The notes beneath the pieces were generated by a model. It was not told the DNA's origin, made no database searches, and was given only the letters and a program-made list of their open reading frames with translations. DNA of 64,000 nt from contig JAQFVV010012394.1 of NCBI GenBank assembly GCA_028023455.1, forward strand, positions 30,718,885 through 30,782,884. The letters are read 5' to 3'. Below are positions 1 to 10,937 of the stretch, piece by piece. How positions within the stretch are numbered: the stretch's first letter is position 1; each line of letters begins with the position of its first letter. Position numbers and translations under genes: made by a program. This stretch comes from Epiperipatus broadwayi. Its lineage: Eukaryota > Onychophora > Udeonychophora > Euonychophora > Peripatidae.

Positions 1-14
1 TACGATCTTACATT

Positions 15-245
15 TCAAAGGTGTCACTCTGGAATGTGGGATCCTAGAATCGATACAGGAATCAAGTTCTTTATGAATTTTCAAACAAAATTCTAGTGCT
101 AGAAATGCCAACACCAAATCAAATTTAGAATCCCACATTCCAAAGCATCAAACTCTGGAATATGGAGTCATCGAATCAATTCCAGTATTGGCATTTCCAG
201 GACTTGAACTTTTTATGAAGTCTCAAACAATAAAGCCATTCAATT
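15..245 (+). repeat. Direct-repeated SINE-like tail (family S1), two partial copies
   Basis: Two imperfect direct copies start with CTCTGGAAT(G/A)TG at about 27 and 153. Both run into a tail resembling ACTTTTTATGAAGTCTCAAACAATAAAG. The same tail closes the better preserved SINE at 14241-14366, and similar tails occur near 2640, 9540, 11630 and 28290. Between the two copies, an inverted stretch (TAGAATCCCACATTCC near 130) pairs with the first copy. I see no box A or box B here, so these are body or tail fragments. The family assignment rests on visual similarity only. Confidence 0.45.
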
Positions 246-270
246 TTTTTTAAATTTTGTAAATAAAGAT

Positions 271-497
<227 letters not shown>

Positions 498-739
498 ATG
501 GTGTTGAATATGTCTTTAGATTATTTTTAAAAATATATTTATGATCTTTAATTTGGGGAGCATTATTTCACTAGTTTATTTTAGTAATACATGTTATGTG
601 CACTGGGACACAGCAATAAAGAAGCTGTGCAGAGTAAAAATATGATGACTTAGTACTTTCAAGAACTTATTGTGTCCTCATATTCATAGCAGAATCAGAA
701 TAAGAAAATGGTTGAATACATATGTAGGCAAGTGGTATT

Positions 740-1790
740 GAAGTTTAGGTAACTTATAGCTTAGAGCATCCATTTTTTGGAGAGGAGGAAACATGATTCT
801 TTGCAGTTTATAGCATTGGTGTTGTTAGCTTTATACAATGCTTTCCTAAGTTTATGTTTTGCATAGTTTCTTTCTATATATTCTATTGCAGGTGATGTAG
901 GTTCAAACATGTCCTGTTACTTTCTAGTATTCAAGGAAGATAGAGTGGTATTCTGGCTTGTCAGATGCTCTTTTATATAAGTATTGATGTTGTGAAATGC
1001 AAGTGGATTAGGATGTCTGAGATTCTTCATAGTATGCTGCTTTGCATCTGGTTTAGGGGCATTTAATCCTATATATGATGTTAGGGATTAGTTCAGATTC
1101 GAGTCTATCCTTGGAATTATTAATTAGTCTATTGATTGTGGGGGCTTCAGAAACTTAGTTGAAATGTTGGGGAAAATTTTTTATTAAATGTTTTGTTAGT
1201 GTGGGAATGTACGGCAGGAGCAGCCAAGGTCTATCATCACTGGGAGAATGTGAGTTTAGTTTGCAATAAAATTGTTTGACTTTTCTTGTTAAGTGGATGT
1301 ATATAAATCCATTGGAGATTAAGTGTTTTAAATATTGTTCTACATTTGCTTTTCAAGATGAGTCATGTTCGCATAATAGGTAACTGCAATATAGAAAAGA
1401 GGATAGACTGGAAAATTTATGAGAATGAGGAGAAGTTGACTTAGGGTGTGTGAATATGAAAACTTCAAGAGATTTGATGCACTTTGAGTATTCTAGATGA
1501 TGCATGCTTTTTAGTAGGAGGATGTATAAGTACTTCAGACTTTGAAGCAAATCTTCCCATTTGATGGTTATGCATAAGGCCAAGTGAAACTGCACGTTTG
1601 CTTGGTGTTGTGGATTGAGAGCTTTGATCCAGCTATAAAAACATTGTTGACATAGTGTATGCAAATGCAATAAGGAGTATGTGAAAGATGGGGTGGAAGG
1701 ATTCTGTTTTTGAAGTGATTTAGGTATAGGCTGGATAAGATTCCAATGAGGGTGCCAATTTTAGACACAGCAATGTCTTGTTCTCATTGT
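740..1790 (-). pseudogene. Decayed Penelope-like retroelement: end of RT and GIY-YIG endonuclease
   Basis: Read on the minus strand with several frame changes and stops, this stretch matches the C-terminal architecture of Penelope-like elements. About 1790-1350 carries RT-thumb-like peptides, including HTPYCICIHYVNN. About 1350-1150 gives the connector, with NVEQYLKHLISNGF and then LLLPYIPTLTKHLIKNF, which resembles the conserved LPYIPGLS segment. About 1150-1040 gives NSKDRLESELIPNIIYRIKCP, the peptide that leads into the GIY half of the endonuclease. Then come YYEE (in place of YIGE), ISQHQYLYKR and KVTGH, as in the rest of the domain. Known family function: target-primed reverse transcription with a GIY-YIG nuclease. 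This copy is inactive. Boundaries are approximate. The call rests on motif order and not on alignment. Confidence 0.62.
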
Positions 1791-1799
1791 CTGATGGTT

Positions 1800-2030
1800 G
1801 GTAATTTTTCCATAAAAAGTTTAAATTGTGGTAGTAGAATATAACTGTATGAATGCCATGATAAAAAATATATTTTTCCAACAAAATTAGGCTAATACTT
1901 TGAGAGTATCTAAATATAAAGTTTTAAGTATTCTTTTCTATAGTAAATTAGTAATTGTCTTTGTTTCCATGCCAACAACTGTACTCTACAATAATATAAT
2001 ATTTTTCAGAACACAATTTTTAATAATATT
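1800..2030. other. AT-rich spacer
   Basis: No coding, repeat or RNA signal recognised between the Penelope-like fragment and the R2 repeat copies. Confidence 0.5.
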
Positions 2031-2160
2031 AAAACAGGCAAAACTCTCTATACGGTTTGCCACTCAGTGCAAGTGAGAGTAAATCAGCGGATGCCAGAAG
2101 ACCTGTGCATAAAGAAAAGAAATGGTGCATAAGAAATGGCGATCATGTGATTTTTAATAC
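2030..2160 (+). repeat. Dispersed repeat R2, partial copy 1
   Basis: The stretch with AAAACTCTCTATACGG, TGCCACTCAGTGC, AGATGCCAGAAG-like text and a terminal GATCATGTGAT block recurs at 2293-2522. It recurs inverted at about 4335-4530, and a short inverted fragment lies near 5650-5690 (GCGCTACTGTATGGAAAG). Copy 1 lacks the middle present in copy 2. The family is not recognised, and no ORF or terminal repeats are evident. Confidence 0.6.
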
Positions 2161-2289
2161 TAAAAATAAAACAATTTATAAGCATATTTTTGCAACGAGT
2201 AATAGTGGAGATTCATTTTAGTAATATATAATAAAATAATAATAGTAAAGTTTAAAGTAATGACACATAATAGTTTATATTTAAGCAAT

Positions 2290-2525
2290 CCTTGAAACAA
2301 GGTAAAACTCTCCATACAGTAGTGCCACCCTGTGCCAACCAGAGTAATCAATAGATGCCAGAAGGTTTGTGCATAAAATCCTTATCTAGTGCCTACTTAT
2401 CCAATATCCCCAGACTAGTTTCTGGCTTATGGCCTTCATCAGTGATAAGCCTTGGATCTGAGAGCACTGCACCTAGTATTAGAGATGGTGATCATGTGAT
2501 GTTTAGTGGTTCAATCCTTGAAACT
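2290..2525 (+). repeat. Dispersed repeat R2, longest copy
   Basis: This copy runs from AAACTCTCCATACAGTAGTG through GATGCCAGAAGG, the CTTATGGCCTTCATCAGTG block, to GATCATGTGATGTTTAGTGG. The middle block recurs in inverted orientation at 4380-4460 (GATGAAAGCCACAAGC, GAAACTAGTCTAGTGATATTGG). It is open for about 70 codons on the plus strand, but I recognise no protein motif, so I treat it as non-coding. Confidence 0.6.
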
Positions 2526-2569
2526 TTAATATTTAAATGCCGATTAAATTTTAAAGATGCTGCATGATT

Positions 2570-2692
2570 TGATATTGTTCTAGATTGGAAGATTCTGGAA
2601 CTTACCAATGGTTCATGATTCACCTATGTCATTTCTGATGCTCAAACTCCTTATAAACTTCCAGAGCTTCTGAGCAATAAAATATTCAATTA
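2570..2692 (+). repeat. SINE-like tail (family S1)
   Basis: It ends in CTTCTGAGCAATAAAATATTC, close to the GAACTCCCGAGCAATAAAG tail of the S1 copy at 14241-14366. The upstream part is diverged. Confidence 0.4.
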
Positions 2693-3000
2693 TTTTTTTA
2701 TATTTTAAAATATTTTAAAGCCTAGAACTTTACTAACATGGTTAAACTCAGGTTGAGTTTTGTTTTTATTATTAAATATTTTTTCCCTGTGAATTGAATC
2801 TTTAATAATTCCTTCCATTCACACTTTATTCAATTCTACATACTGTTTCTATAATTATTTTAATTTTATTTTATTAGTTTTGAATGCCCACCAACCTTCA
2901 TCAGAGCTACAAAAATATTTAAATACATATGATTACATAGAAATGATAATTCTATGATAAATGTTTATTTGCTTTCAAACAAAATATTAATTTATTTAAA

Positions 3001-3252
3001 CTTTAACTCTATAACTGTGCTTTGCACACATATAATGAAGCTATATGGTGTAGTAATTAATGATCTTAATTAATAATCTGAGTGCTTTCGGGAAGCCTAA
3101 GATCCCATAAACATAGCTCGTTACCAATTAATGAGCTATGTTTATGGAATCTTAGGTTTCCCGAAAGCACTCAGATTATTAATTAAGATTATTAATTACT
3201 ACACCATATAGCTTCAATACATGTGCATAAAGCACAATTATAGAGTTATAAA
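3001..3252. mobile_element. Foldback / MITE-like palindrome F1
   Basis: This is a long inverted repeat with arms of about 120 bp (3001-3120 and 3131-3252) and a loop of about 10 bases. The centre reads CATAGCTCGTT...AATGAGCTATG. Further out, CTGAGTGCTTTCGGGAAGCC pairs with its complement near 3155, and GAAGCTATATGGTGTAGTAA pairs with the stretch near 3200. The arms differ by few substitutions and small indels, so the insertion is fairly young. It has no coding capacity. It is a non-autonomous DNA-transposon or foldback element of unknown family. Confidence 0.85.
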
Positions 3253-3506
3253 TTATTAATGAAGTAAAACCTCAATTAAACTTTAAATAATAATTAGCTG
3301 AGCAATGTTTTCAATGCAGAAGATCATATTCACAGGACTTAAACTCATCTGTTGATACTATTATTGAGAGAAAATAATGACTTAATAATTGGTAGTTAAT
3401 ATGTCAATGAAAGGATTTAGTGATTATATTTGTTTATAAAACCAATGCATGTAAGATGAAGAAAAAGAAAGTAGAAAATTAAATTGTATCTTTTCTCATG
3501 TATTAT

Positions 3507-3576
3507 AGCATCAGCTGGGAAGCGAACCCGCTAACCCGAGACAACTGCTTGTAAAGCAGCTGTCACTGACCTCTCG
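3507..3576 (-). repeat. tRNA-like sequence (class-II-like, anticodon position TAC), 5' part lost
   Basis: On the minus strand it contains CGAGAGGTCAGTGACA (box A side), then an anticodon-like hairpin GCTGC-TTTACAA-GCAGT. An extended variable region (TGTCTCGGGTTA) and a T-arm GCGGG-TTCGCTT-CCC follow. Its layout matches the tRNA-like sequence at 57428-57511, including the long variable region and an unusual C in place of A58 of the T loop. The 5' acceptor strand is not recognisable, so this is a pseudogene or tRNA-derived repeat head, not a functional tRNA. Confidence 0.6.
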
Positions 3577-4119
3577 AAAAATCACAGAAAATTAGCCAAT
3601 ACTTGAAATAAACCAATAGCATAACAGCAAACAATTGGCAAGGCAACCCTGAAATAAATTTCCATTTATTATCTGATTGTTGCCTAAAAAATTGCTGTTA
3701 TTTTATTGGTTTATTTTAAGCATTGATATTGTAATAATGTGATTAATATATGATAACCAATGAGATATGTACAATTAGGGTTTAATTATGTATATATCTA
3801 AGCAGCATAGTTCCATAACTTATATGAGATTTTGTTATATGTATATTAATATGTTCAATACGATATATGTTCCATTGTAAATATTAGAGATATTTTTGAC
3901 ATCTCAATTTAAATTCACTCTCTTGTTGCTATCTTTAGATTTCATAATCACTTGACAATAAAAACCATAACTAATATATTGATTTATTTTTTTTAAAAAA
4001 AAATAAACCTCAAGATTTCAGTATCACACAAAAGAATCTAATACAAAAAACTTTGAGAATTTCGTTTTCAAGGTAATTACTATTCTTGCAAGAATATATC
4101 TTTCATTTAAACAATACTC

Positions 4120-4600
4120 ATATGATCATGTGATGTTTTAATGGTTTTACACCAATCCCACACATAGGATGATGGAGACTGTAGTTTTTTAAAAAACAAT
4201 GATACCAAAATTATAGATACTGAACTGGGTTCATATCTATATGACCATACAAGTGAATGAGCTTGTATTGAAAACCTTACTGTCTTTTTATCTTGGACCC
4301 ATAACTTTATCATTAACTAAATAGATAAATAGTGGTGGTTGGAGGGTTTCATTAGATTCTAAAATCGAGGTGCAGAGCTCTCAGATCTAAGGCTATTCAT
4401 TGATGAAAGCCACAAGCTAGAAACTAGTCTAGTGATATTGGATTAGTAGAAATTATATAGGGATTTTATGCACAAGACTTCAATGATTACTAAGGCTTGC
4501 ACTGGGTGGCACTACTGAATTGGAGAATTTGCTACTGTTGCAGCAGCTTGTGCAAGCATAGGAAATAGTGATCATGTGATGTTTTAGTAGTCTTTTATTT
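4120..4600 (-). repeat. Dispersed repeat R2, inverted copy between short direct repeats
   Basis: The core (about 4335-4530) is the reverse complement of the 2290-2525 copy. It is flanked by two direct copies of GATCATGTGATGTTTTA at 4123-4139 and 4569-4585. The same 17-mer type occurs at the ends of the other R2 copies, so it belongs to the family and is not a simple target duplication. Confidence 0.5.
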
Positions 4601-4753
4601 AATTTTTGAACATGAAAATGTGATAAATTTGATATACGAACATGAAAATGATATATTTTTCATAGCTTATTTATATATTTATGATTATTTTTGCAAAATA
4701 ATTGGGAAATATTTATTTTTTGGTAACAATATGTTTACATATGTATAGAACAG

Positions 4754-6850
4754 TTACTTGTAATTGAATAAACTAACAACAAGAAATAAAAATAAAGAAA
4801 AGCAAGTTGCGAATTTTGCAATTCTATGTAACATAAATATGTTCACATACCGAATATGCTGGTTGATTTTATTTGTGTGATATTTTATGACATTATCTTT
4901 GAATTTTTTCAGAAGAAAAAGTTGCTTTTTGAGATACTTTAACAGTATGTCCAATTGTAGTTCTCCAAAATATTCTCTTCTCAAAATAAATACCACTTTT
5001 CTATAATGGCAATAAATGCTTGTTATCTAGATAGAGTCTATCTATTCTGTAAAATTCATGCTCAAAGTTTTATAAAATACCCTTTGAGGAAGTCTTTCAT
5101 CATTCATTTCTTTTACATGACCACTCCAACAAAGATAAGATTTTGCAATAGTGAACTCTAAAATATCACATTCAATAATTTGAAGAATATAATTTATTAT
5201 TTTCTAAGGCATCCATAAATGAACCCTTCTGGCATCTTTATATTGTATCAATATTGTATCCAAGTCTCATTTCCCTACAGTAAATTAGGTAAAATAACAC
5301 CACTTACATACAGATAACTTTCAGTTACTACTTGTCTATGATAAAATATTCTAACTTTTAACATGTTAAAAAGAGCAACAGCATATTGAGGACTATGTTG
5401 TACCTCAATGTTTAAGTCATCTTTCTACTTACAAAAGTTGGCTTAAATTTTCAAGTTGATAACCATCCAGGCTAAAATTTACTGAGGATTTTTCTTTATA
5501 ACTGATAAAGAACTTGAATTTTATTTTACCATTAATATGTAAATCAAGTTAATAATCTGTAAATTGTCTTTTGAGCAGGAAAAATTAGCAGAATGACCAG
5601 TATACAGTAACTCAGAATCTAAATATCATTATTCTTTATGATTACACAAGCTTTCACTGAGGGCGCTACTGTATGGAAAGCTTTGCTTCTACGTGAACTC
5701 AGAATCTAAAAGGCAATATTCTTATTTTTGTTTTTAATGAATCCAAATTTAAAATCTGTATTGCACTTTATACCTGTTTTACTAAGATAGTTTTAAACAC
5801 TTCTAAAGATAATTATTATAAAAATTGAAAACAATGTTAGAGCATGTACATATTCTTGTTCAACAGCAGTCTTCATTGCAAATTTCTCAGATTGTTTATC
5901 TCTTCAAATAAGATTTTCTCTTCTTCTCCAATGTAGAAGCTGTATACTATAAATAAATTTTGGCAGGCAGCCAACTAATTCCAAATAATGGCATAAACCT
6001 GTTTGATTAACTGAATCAAATGCTTCCACAAAACCAATAAAAGCAATATATAAATCAATTTTTGTTTCTGATATTCTTTCATTTACTCTGGCAGCAATCA
6101 CTGTTTGTTGTGGCTCATGATTCTCTAAAATGACAGTGAATTTCTGGTAATCATTCATCTATGATAAGAAACAATGTATTTAATAAAATCCTTGAAAGTA
6201 CCTTTGCTGTAATGGATAATAATGATATTCCATAATAATTACCACAATCTTAAGTATTCACATTATTTTTAAAAATTGCAACAATTGAAGTATCCTTAAG
6301 GTCATGCAGCACAACTTTGTGTGCCCATATATTTCTAAAAAGTTCCAGTATATTTGAAACTAACCCATTCTCATCACATTTTTAAACTTCTCTAGGCATT
6401 TCATCAGATCCTATAGCCTTTTTTTTGAAGATTACAAAAAAAAATGTTTTGATTTCACTAGACTAAATATATTTGCCCAGTTCTAAATGATTATACAAAA
6501 TGGATATACGTTAAAAGCCTTCATCCCCTTTTTTGTATCATTATTCAAAAGATGATCAAAATATCATTACCATCATATATAACAGAGCCAATGCTGTACT
6601 TAATAGAATTGTGACTCCATTTCTCAGGTTCATATGTTGCTTTCAATGTATCAAATAAATATCTAAAGTGGTTGTAAACAGCAAATATGTACATCCTTTT
6701 TGCAGTTTAATCCACCAATTGTTTTGAAGGTTACTTATCATCTGTTGAACTTCTGCCTTTAAATCTTTACATTTATTATAGACTTCCACATTTAATTTAC
6801 TATTCAGATAAGCAGAAAATAATAGATGTTTCCTTTTCATCAAATCCAAT
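4754..6850 (-). pseudogene. Decayed RTE-type LINE (family RTE2), linker to C-terminus
   Basis: Minus-strand fragments appear in the correct order. About 6849-6690 resembles the pre-RT linker (AYLNSKLNVEVYNK, then VQQMISNLQNNWW). About 6310-6180 gives DCGNYYGISLLSITAKVLS, corresponding to the RT YRGISLLS motif. About 6090-5990 gives LYIAFIGFVEAFDSVN, RT motif A, with its catalytic Asp replaced by Gly (FID to FIG). About 5290-5250 gives ILPNLL followed by NETW, the SLLYGCETWT block. About 4990-4850 gives LKKFKDNVIKYHTNKINQH, the conserved C-terminal RFKDxIKxxLK region. Many stops and frame changes show it is dead. The same family supplies 50460-51080, 14460-15050 and 48670-48910. Family assignment is from motif order only. 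Confidence 0.7.
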
Positions 6851-6949
6851 CATAATTCTACTTTTATTTGTATTCATAACACATACTCTAAGAGAATATA
6901 AATTTAGACTCAGATTTTATTCCAACATATTTATTTTTCAAAGAAAAAT

Positions 6950-7160
6950 ATAATAATTAAAGCCCAATATTGTGATTACCTGAAAAAAAATGGAATTTTA
7001 ACTTTTAAAACATAATTTCATTGCTTTAGATATTTTTTTATAAAAATTCATTTGCTTTTTAGAAATGGAGTTTAATATATTTTATTTTATTCTAAATACA
7101 TTTTATCAGTGATCACAAAATAGCAAAACATATTATTCTGATTACATATTTCAGTTTCCC
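6950..7160 (+). repeat. AT-rich dispersed repeat R3, copy 1
   Basis: GGAATTTTAACTTTTAAAAC..., ATTGCTTTAGATAT and ATCAGTGATCACAAAATAGC recur with substitutions at 27735-27950. They recur inverted at about 51640-51870. A second block (TGATTATTTTTGCAAAATA) links 4660-4720, 27600-27650 and inverted 52040-52080. The family was not identified. It adjoins hammerhead-repeat copies at both 7.1 and 27.5 kb. Confidence 0.5.
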
Positions 7161-7162
7161 TT

Positions 7163-7476
7163 TTTTATATTTAATTAGAAAGGATTTAAACACAGACTTT
7201 CAAGTCCCCTATAACCACTCCATCTTATACAACTTATACACAAAAGCACATATATTTGAAAAAGATAAATGATCTCCAATATATGTATTTTGTGCTGAAA
7301 CAGCACTCATCATTTGATGCAGATCATCACCTCTCACACACATATAATCAGTGTTCAGTTTATATTAAGCTAGCAAATGTTCAAACTTTAATGGACAGGC
7401 TTCAATCTTCTCCACCTTCCAACTCTTCACTATTCATATCATTGAAAATCCAATGATGGAACGCTCAAAGCAAAGT
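7163..7476 (-). repeat. Hammerhead-bearing repeat (family HHrep), copy A
   Basis: This repeat of about 310 bp is shared with 26150-26475 and in part with 11930-12125 and 27255-27480. On plus coordinates it begins with a box-B-like GGATTTAAACACAGACTTTCA (a diverged GATTCGAACCC). It then shows CCATCTTATACAACT, the ribozyme segment, AATCAGTGTTCAGTTTATATTAAG and CAGGCTTCAATCTT. It carries no ORF with recognisable similarity. It is probably a non-autonomous, possibly tRNA-related retroelement. Confidence 0.75.
7271..7325 (-). ncRNA. Hammerhead ribozyme-like motif, copy A (core mutated)
   Basis: On the minus strand the distal stem I is GATCT/AGATC and the proximal stem I is CAA/TTG. The core is ATGATGA (CTGATGA in an active ribozyme). 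Stem II is a perfect GTGCTG-TTT-CAGCAC, followed by AAAA (GAAA in an active ribozyme), ATAC/ATAT for stem III, then TA and TTGG. Two core positions are changed, so activity is unlikely, but the architecture is intact. The stem II helix is longer here than in the other copies, which supports conservation of the fold. Confidence 0.7.
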
Positions 7477-8663
7477 AGAATTATTATTTTAAGAATACCT
7501 TTTATTGTAATAGTTAAACAGCATTAAACTGTGCACATGTGCTTTGCAGATTTTAACTATAAATGACTGAATACAAACACTTCAAACACATGATAAAGTC
7601 TTTGGGAAAAGATAGAATGGCCTTTTATTCTTAAATTTATATTTCTAAGGAATAATTTGAAAATTGTAAGAATATAATGCATATTAAAGGTTTATTAAAA
7701 TAAAAATGGGTAATTTAACCCAAATGGCCATTAATGCCTATCAAAACATGTTCATACAGAAAAGTTTAAGAAATAGGTAATGATATATAAGTGGTTAAAA
7801 TTTATAACGAAATTCATTACATAGAAAGCATATGTTTGTATTTTTCTTTTTAATATTTTTATTTAAAGTAAATCATATTTGTAAGAAATGTATAATTTTT
7901 AGGTTTCATTCTTTTCTGGCAATATATTTTAATTTATGTAAAGATAGATGTTAAAAATGAGAATACTGAAATGGATATAATTTCAGATTTCCAATTTTAG
8001 TTTTTAATTTCAAATAAATAAACGAACGCCTACGGCTTGGGAATTCGTAAGAAGGTCAAGAGTTGGTATTGTCCTCATTGAAATCAATCTGAAAAATTTA
8101 CACCTCAGTTTTTGAATTAATTTTGTTTTTTAAAATAATAATAAAAACTCATTGGAGTCTTCAATGGAATTTTATAATTTATAAGAGTTTATTACAATTA
8201 ACTTAATTAAGAATATGTTTCTTTATCATACAGTTTTCTTTTTTGTCAGCCGTTAAAATATAAATCAAATGGCGTTATTGGTCAAGAGTTTATAACAACT
8301 TGAATCCAGAAAGTACCTGAAATTAATTCGTTCTGAATATTCTATTTTCCGACAGTCTCCCACTACATTAAATCTTATTATTGATCGTGAGTAAATTATA
8401 TCTTACATTTGTAAAAGAAAAAAATCGGGGAAAGTTAAAACAGGCATTCCTAAAAAAATTTATTTGAATTTATTCTGTTTATTTTTTTTGCAAAAAGGCC
8501 TACAAGACTCGTATTTAACTATCAACTAATAAACACCGAGCGAAACTAATAATCTGTAAATACAATCTAATGGCGTATTATGATTAATATATATATAGTA
8601 TTCAGATTATCACAGGCAATTAGATTAATATGTATTAGAAGTTTTTTTCTTCTATATGTCAAA

Positions 8664-8734
8664 GCGATGACCGGGAAGCGAACCCGGGCCGGCTGCTTGG
8701 AAGGCAGCTACGCTAACCGCTAAGCCACCAATGC
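8664..8734 (-). tRNA. tRNA-Gly(TCC)-like gene, probably a pseudogene
   Basis: On the minus strand the acceptor 5' strand is GCATTGG. The D-arm region GCTTAGCGGTTAGCG carries a box A. The anticodon arm GCTGC-CTTCCAA-GCAGC is perfect, with anticodon TCC at the right loop position. The T arm CCGGG-TTCGCTT-CCCGG is also perfect. Faults are two mismatches in the acceptor stem (positions 3-70 and 4-69) and C instead of the near-universal A58 in the T loop. It resembles eukaryotic tRNA-Gly(UCC) in the D and anticodon arms. The faults favour a pseudogene or tRNA-derived repeat over a working gene. Confidence 0.7.
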
Positions 8735-8739
8735 TAACG

Positions 8740-9480
8740 AAGGAACACACAAAAAAGAATCAAAAAAACCCAAGACTAAAAGTACGTGCTAGAAAAATCG
8801 AATTAATTAACACGTCCATGTTTATAGCTTTTTTTAGGAGGGGGCGGTATTTATTATTCCGACTTTCTTAATCATTAAATAATTGATTAAATTTGCATAC
8901 TTTATTTATAAAATAAAATCTTTGCGTTTTTGCTTTTTTTAAGGTTACCGTATGATTAATCTTTTTTATTCCAGTTTACAAAATATATATAATCATGTTT
9001 TATTATAATCAATATTATTCAGTTTAAAATATTTTTAAAACAAATTACACTTTTCATTTAAATTAAAATTAATCGCCTTACTAAAAAGCTAATTGCAACT
9101 TATGCTTAGATGATATCCATCAATTACTGTCATTCTTCGCAAATTGTAATGAAATGATGTTAAATCATTTTAAACCAAACATATGTCATTGGTTGTTATT
9201 TTGGGGGGAGCATTTAATTTACTGCAGAGTGTAAGTGTAAAACAATATTTTTTTAAATTATAAATATATACACAAATGAAGTTAATTTGTGTTTCAGATT
9301 TTATATTAGTACATAAATTATATTTACAGTACACCAAAATGCAAGATTTAATCTTTATATTGTAACAGTATATTAAAATGTTAGTTACGACCACATACTG
9401 GCACATCAATTTATGTAATGGTTTATACTCAAGACATAACTCTGATAGTATATTTGTGCTTTATTAATTTATATGGTTTA
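8740..9480. other. AT-rich DNA without recognised features
   Basis: Only short chance ORFs with low-complexity composition occur. No repeat family noted elsewhere in the window was matched. Confidence 0.5.
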
Positions 9481-9483
9481 ATA

Positions 9484-9592
9484 AAATGGTAGAGGATCAG
9501 ACTCTCAAGCATAAATTCTTCAGCTCGTTTCTAATTCTAGAGCTTCCATCCCATGTTCACATGAACCCCAAACAATAAAGCGACTTTATTAA
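9484..9592 (+). repeat. SINE-like tail (family S1)
   Basis: GGATCAGACTCTCAAGC and AGCTTCCATCCCATGTTCAC lead into ATGAACCCCAAACAATAAAG. This is the characteristic S1 tail, on the plus strand like the other S1 copies. Confidence 0.45.
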
Positions 9593-10011
9593 CTTTTGTG
9601 TGCCATTTTATAAAGTTTGTAGTAATTTAGTATCAAACTTTATAAACAAATATATTTTCAGACTTACGGAGAATATCATTGGCCATTATCATCATGGAGT
9701 CGAACAAATATCAGACTCCTTAGTAACCCCAAGATATCAATAACAAGATTACAATGGAAGGTAAGAAATACTAATAAAGATATCTAATTAAAATCGTAAC
9801 GTCTAATTAACAGAAAATGCACTGGGTTTTAAAATATATATACTAATTATATAATTAAAATTATGCCAAATTCAAAAATAAACTTAAACTTTTAATGTTT
9901 ATAATATATATTAGGATAAAAATTAGAGGGTATTCGAACCCAGACTTTCACGCTTTCCTTAATCAACTACTCCAATCCCCTCTAATTACATTTAGCTTAA
10001 AATTATATATA

Positions 10012-10560
10012 ATATACTTCAGTCAACACTTAGACAACTCCAATATCAATAACAATCAACATCAACAATTTCCAAACTGTTGTCAAAGCAATCTCCTTTT
10101 AACAATAAGGGTGGAATCCCATCCTTATTGATGGTCTAATATACTTATATAAACACTAAAGATGATCACAGAGAATTAAATTATTGATATAAAGGAGTTT
10201 ACATAAACCTCTTTTAGATGGACAATTAAAATTTTAAACTGGATTCCAAGAGATTGTAAAAGACCCAGAAAGAGACCACATGTGAGATGGATGGATGAAA
10301 TAATAAAGTGTGTAGGGGTAATGTGGAGAAGAGAAGCTAAAGATTGGAAAAGATGGATTGAACTTGGAGAGACCTTCATCCTGCAGTGGATTGATAATGG
10401 TTGATGATGATGATGATGACATAAACCTCTTTAAACAGGTAAATAAATCTATTCTAAATGCAGACTAATAAATAGTCAATTATAATATTACAAACTGCAA
10501 TTATACATTTTAAATTGCATCTAAAGTATTACTTAAATAATAATATACTTGTATTTGAAT
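10012..10560 (+). repeat. Foldback-family T, asymmetric long copy (interrupted)
   Basis: It starts CAGTCAACACTTAGACAAC and continues with TATCAATAACAATCAACA, a GGTGGAATCCC...-type small palindrome, ATACTTATATAAACACTAAAG and AATTATTGATATAAAGGAG. It then resumes after an inserted LINE tail with AAACAGGTAAATAAATC and AATAGTCAATTATAATATTAC. The second half is found also at 53430-53530. Palindromic relatives (39146-39551 and 53566-54022) contain only the first half in inverted duplicate. Confidence 0.75.
10215..10418 (+). mobile_element. RTE1 LINE 3' tail, 5'-truncated, with 14-bp target duplication
   Basis: The 204-bp insert encodes the last residues of the RTE1 protein (on plus: WTIKIL..., CKRPRKRPHVRWMDE, KLGETFI). 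It ends in the family's GATGAT simple-repeat tail. It is flanked by ACATAAACCTCTTT at 10201-10214 and 10419-10432, an exact 14-bp duplication inside a T-family repeat. This is a textbook 5'-truncated LINE insertion, and it dates the RTE1 copy as younger than the T repeat. Confidence 0.92.
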
Positions 10561-10937
10561 AAAAGATAATTATTCAGATAAAAAAGTTTATATGATGGTA
10601 TAACAGTAAAACAAAGGTAGTCAGTTGAATGCAATGATATTTATACACAAATTTAATCTTAAACTTGTTTGTGACAAGTATGACCATCTTCTAAATAGTT
10701 TTTTTTTAAATATTAGTTTAACTTCTTAGATAATATTAGCTGAACTTAATCCAAACTTGATGTTAATTTTATTACTGTATTTGAGATGGTCATTCTGTCA
10801 AGTATATTGTAAATATATGCAAGTACATGTACAATATAATTAATTCATCCTTATGTGCATTCTTGAAATATTCTAATTAAAAATCATTAATATGAAAATA
10901 GTCTGTTATTCATATAGAGCAGACTGCATATGTAATT

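Noticed and set aside
5904-6158. Genuine 84-residue gene
   Set aside because: It contains the RT motif A region of a decayed RTE element (AFDSVN) with the catalytic residue lost.
10401-10419. Short GATGAT run as a hammerhead CTGATGA core
   Set aside because: It is the simple-repeat tail of RTE1. No stem II or GAAA follows.
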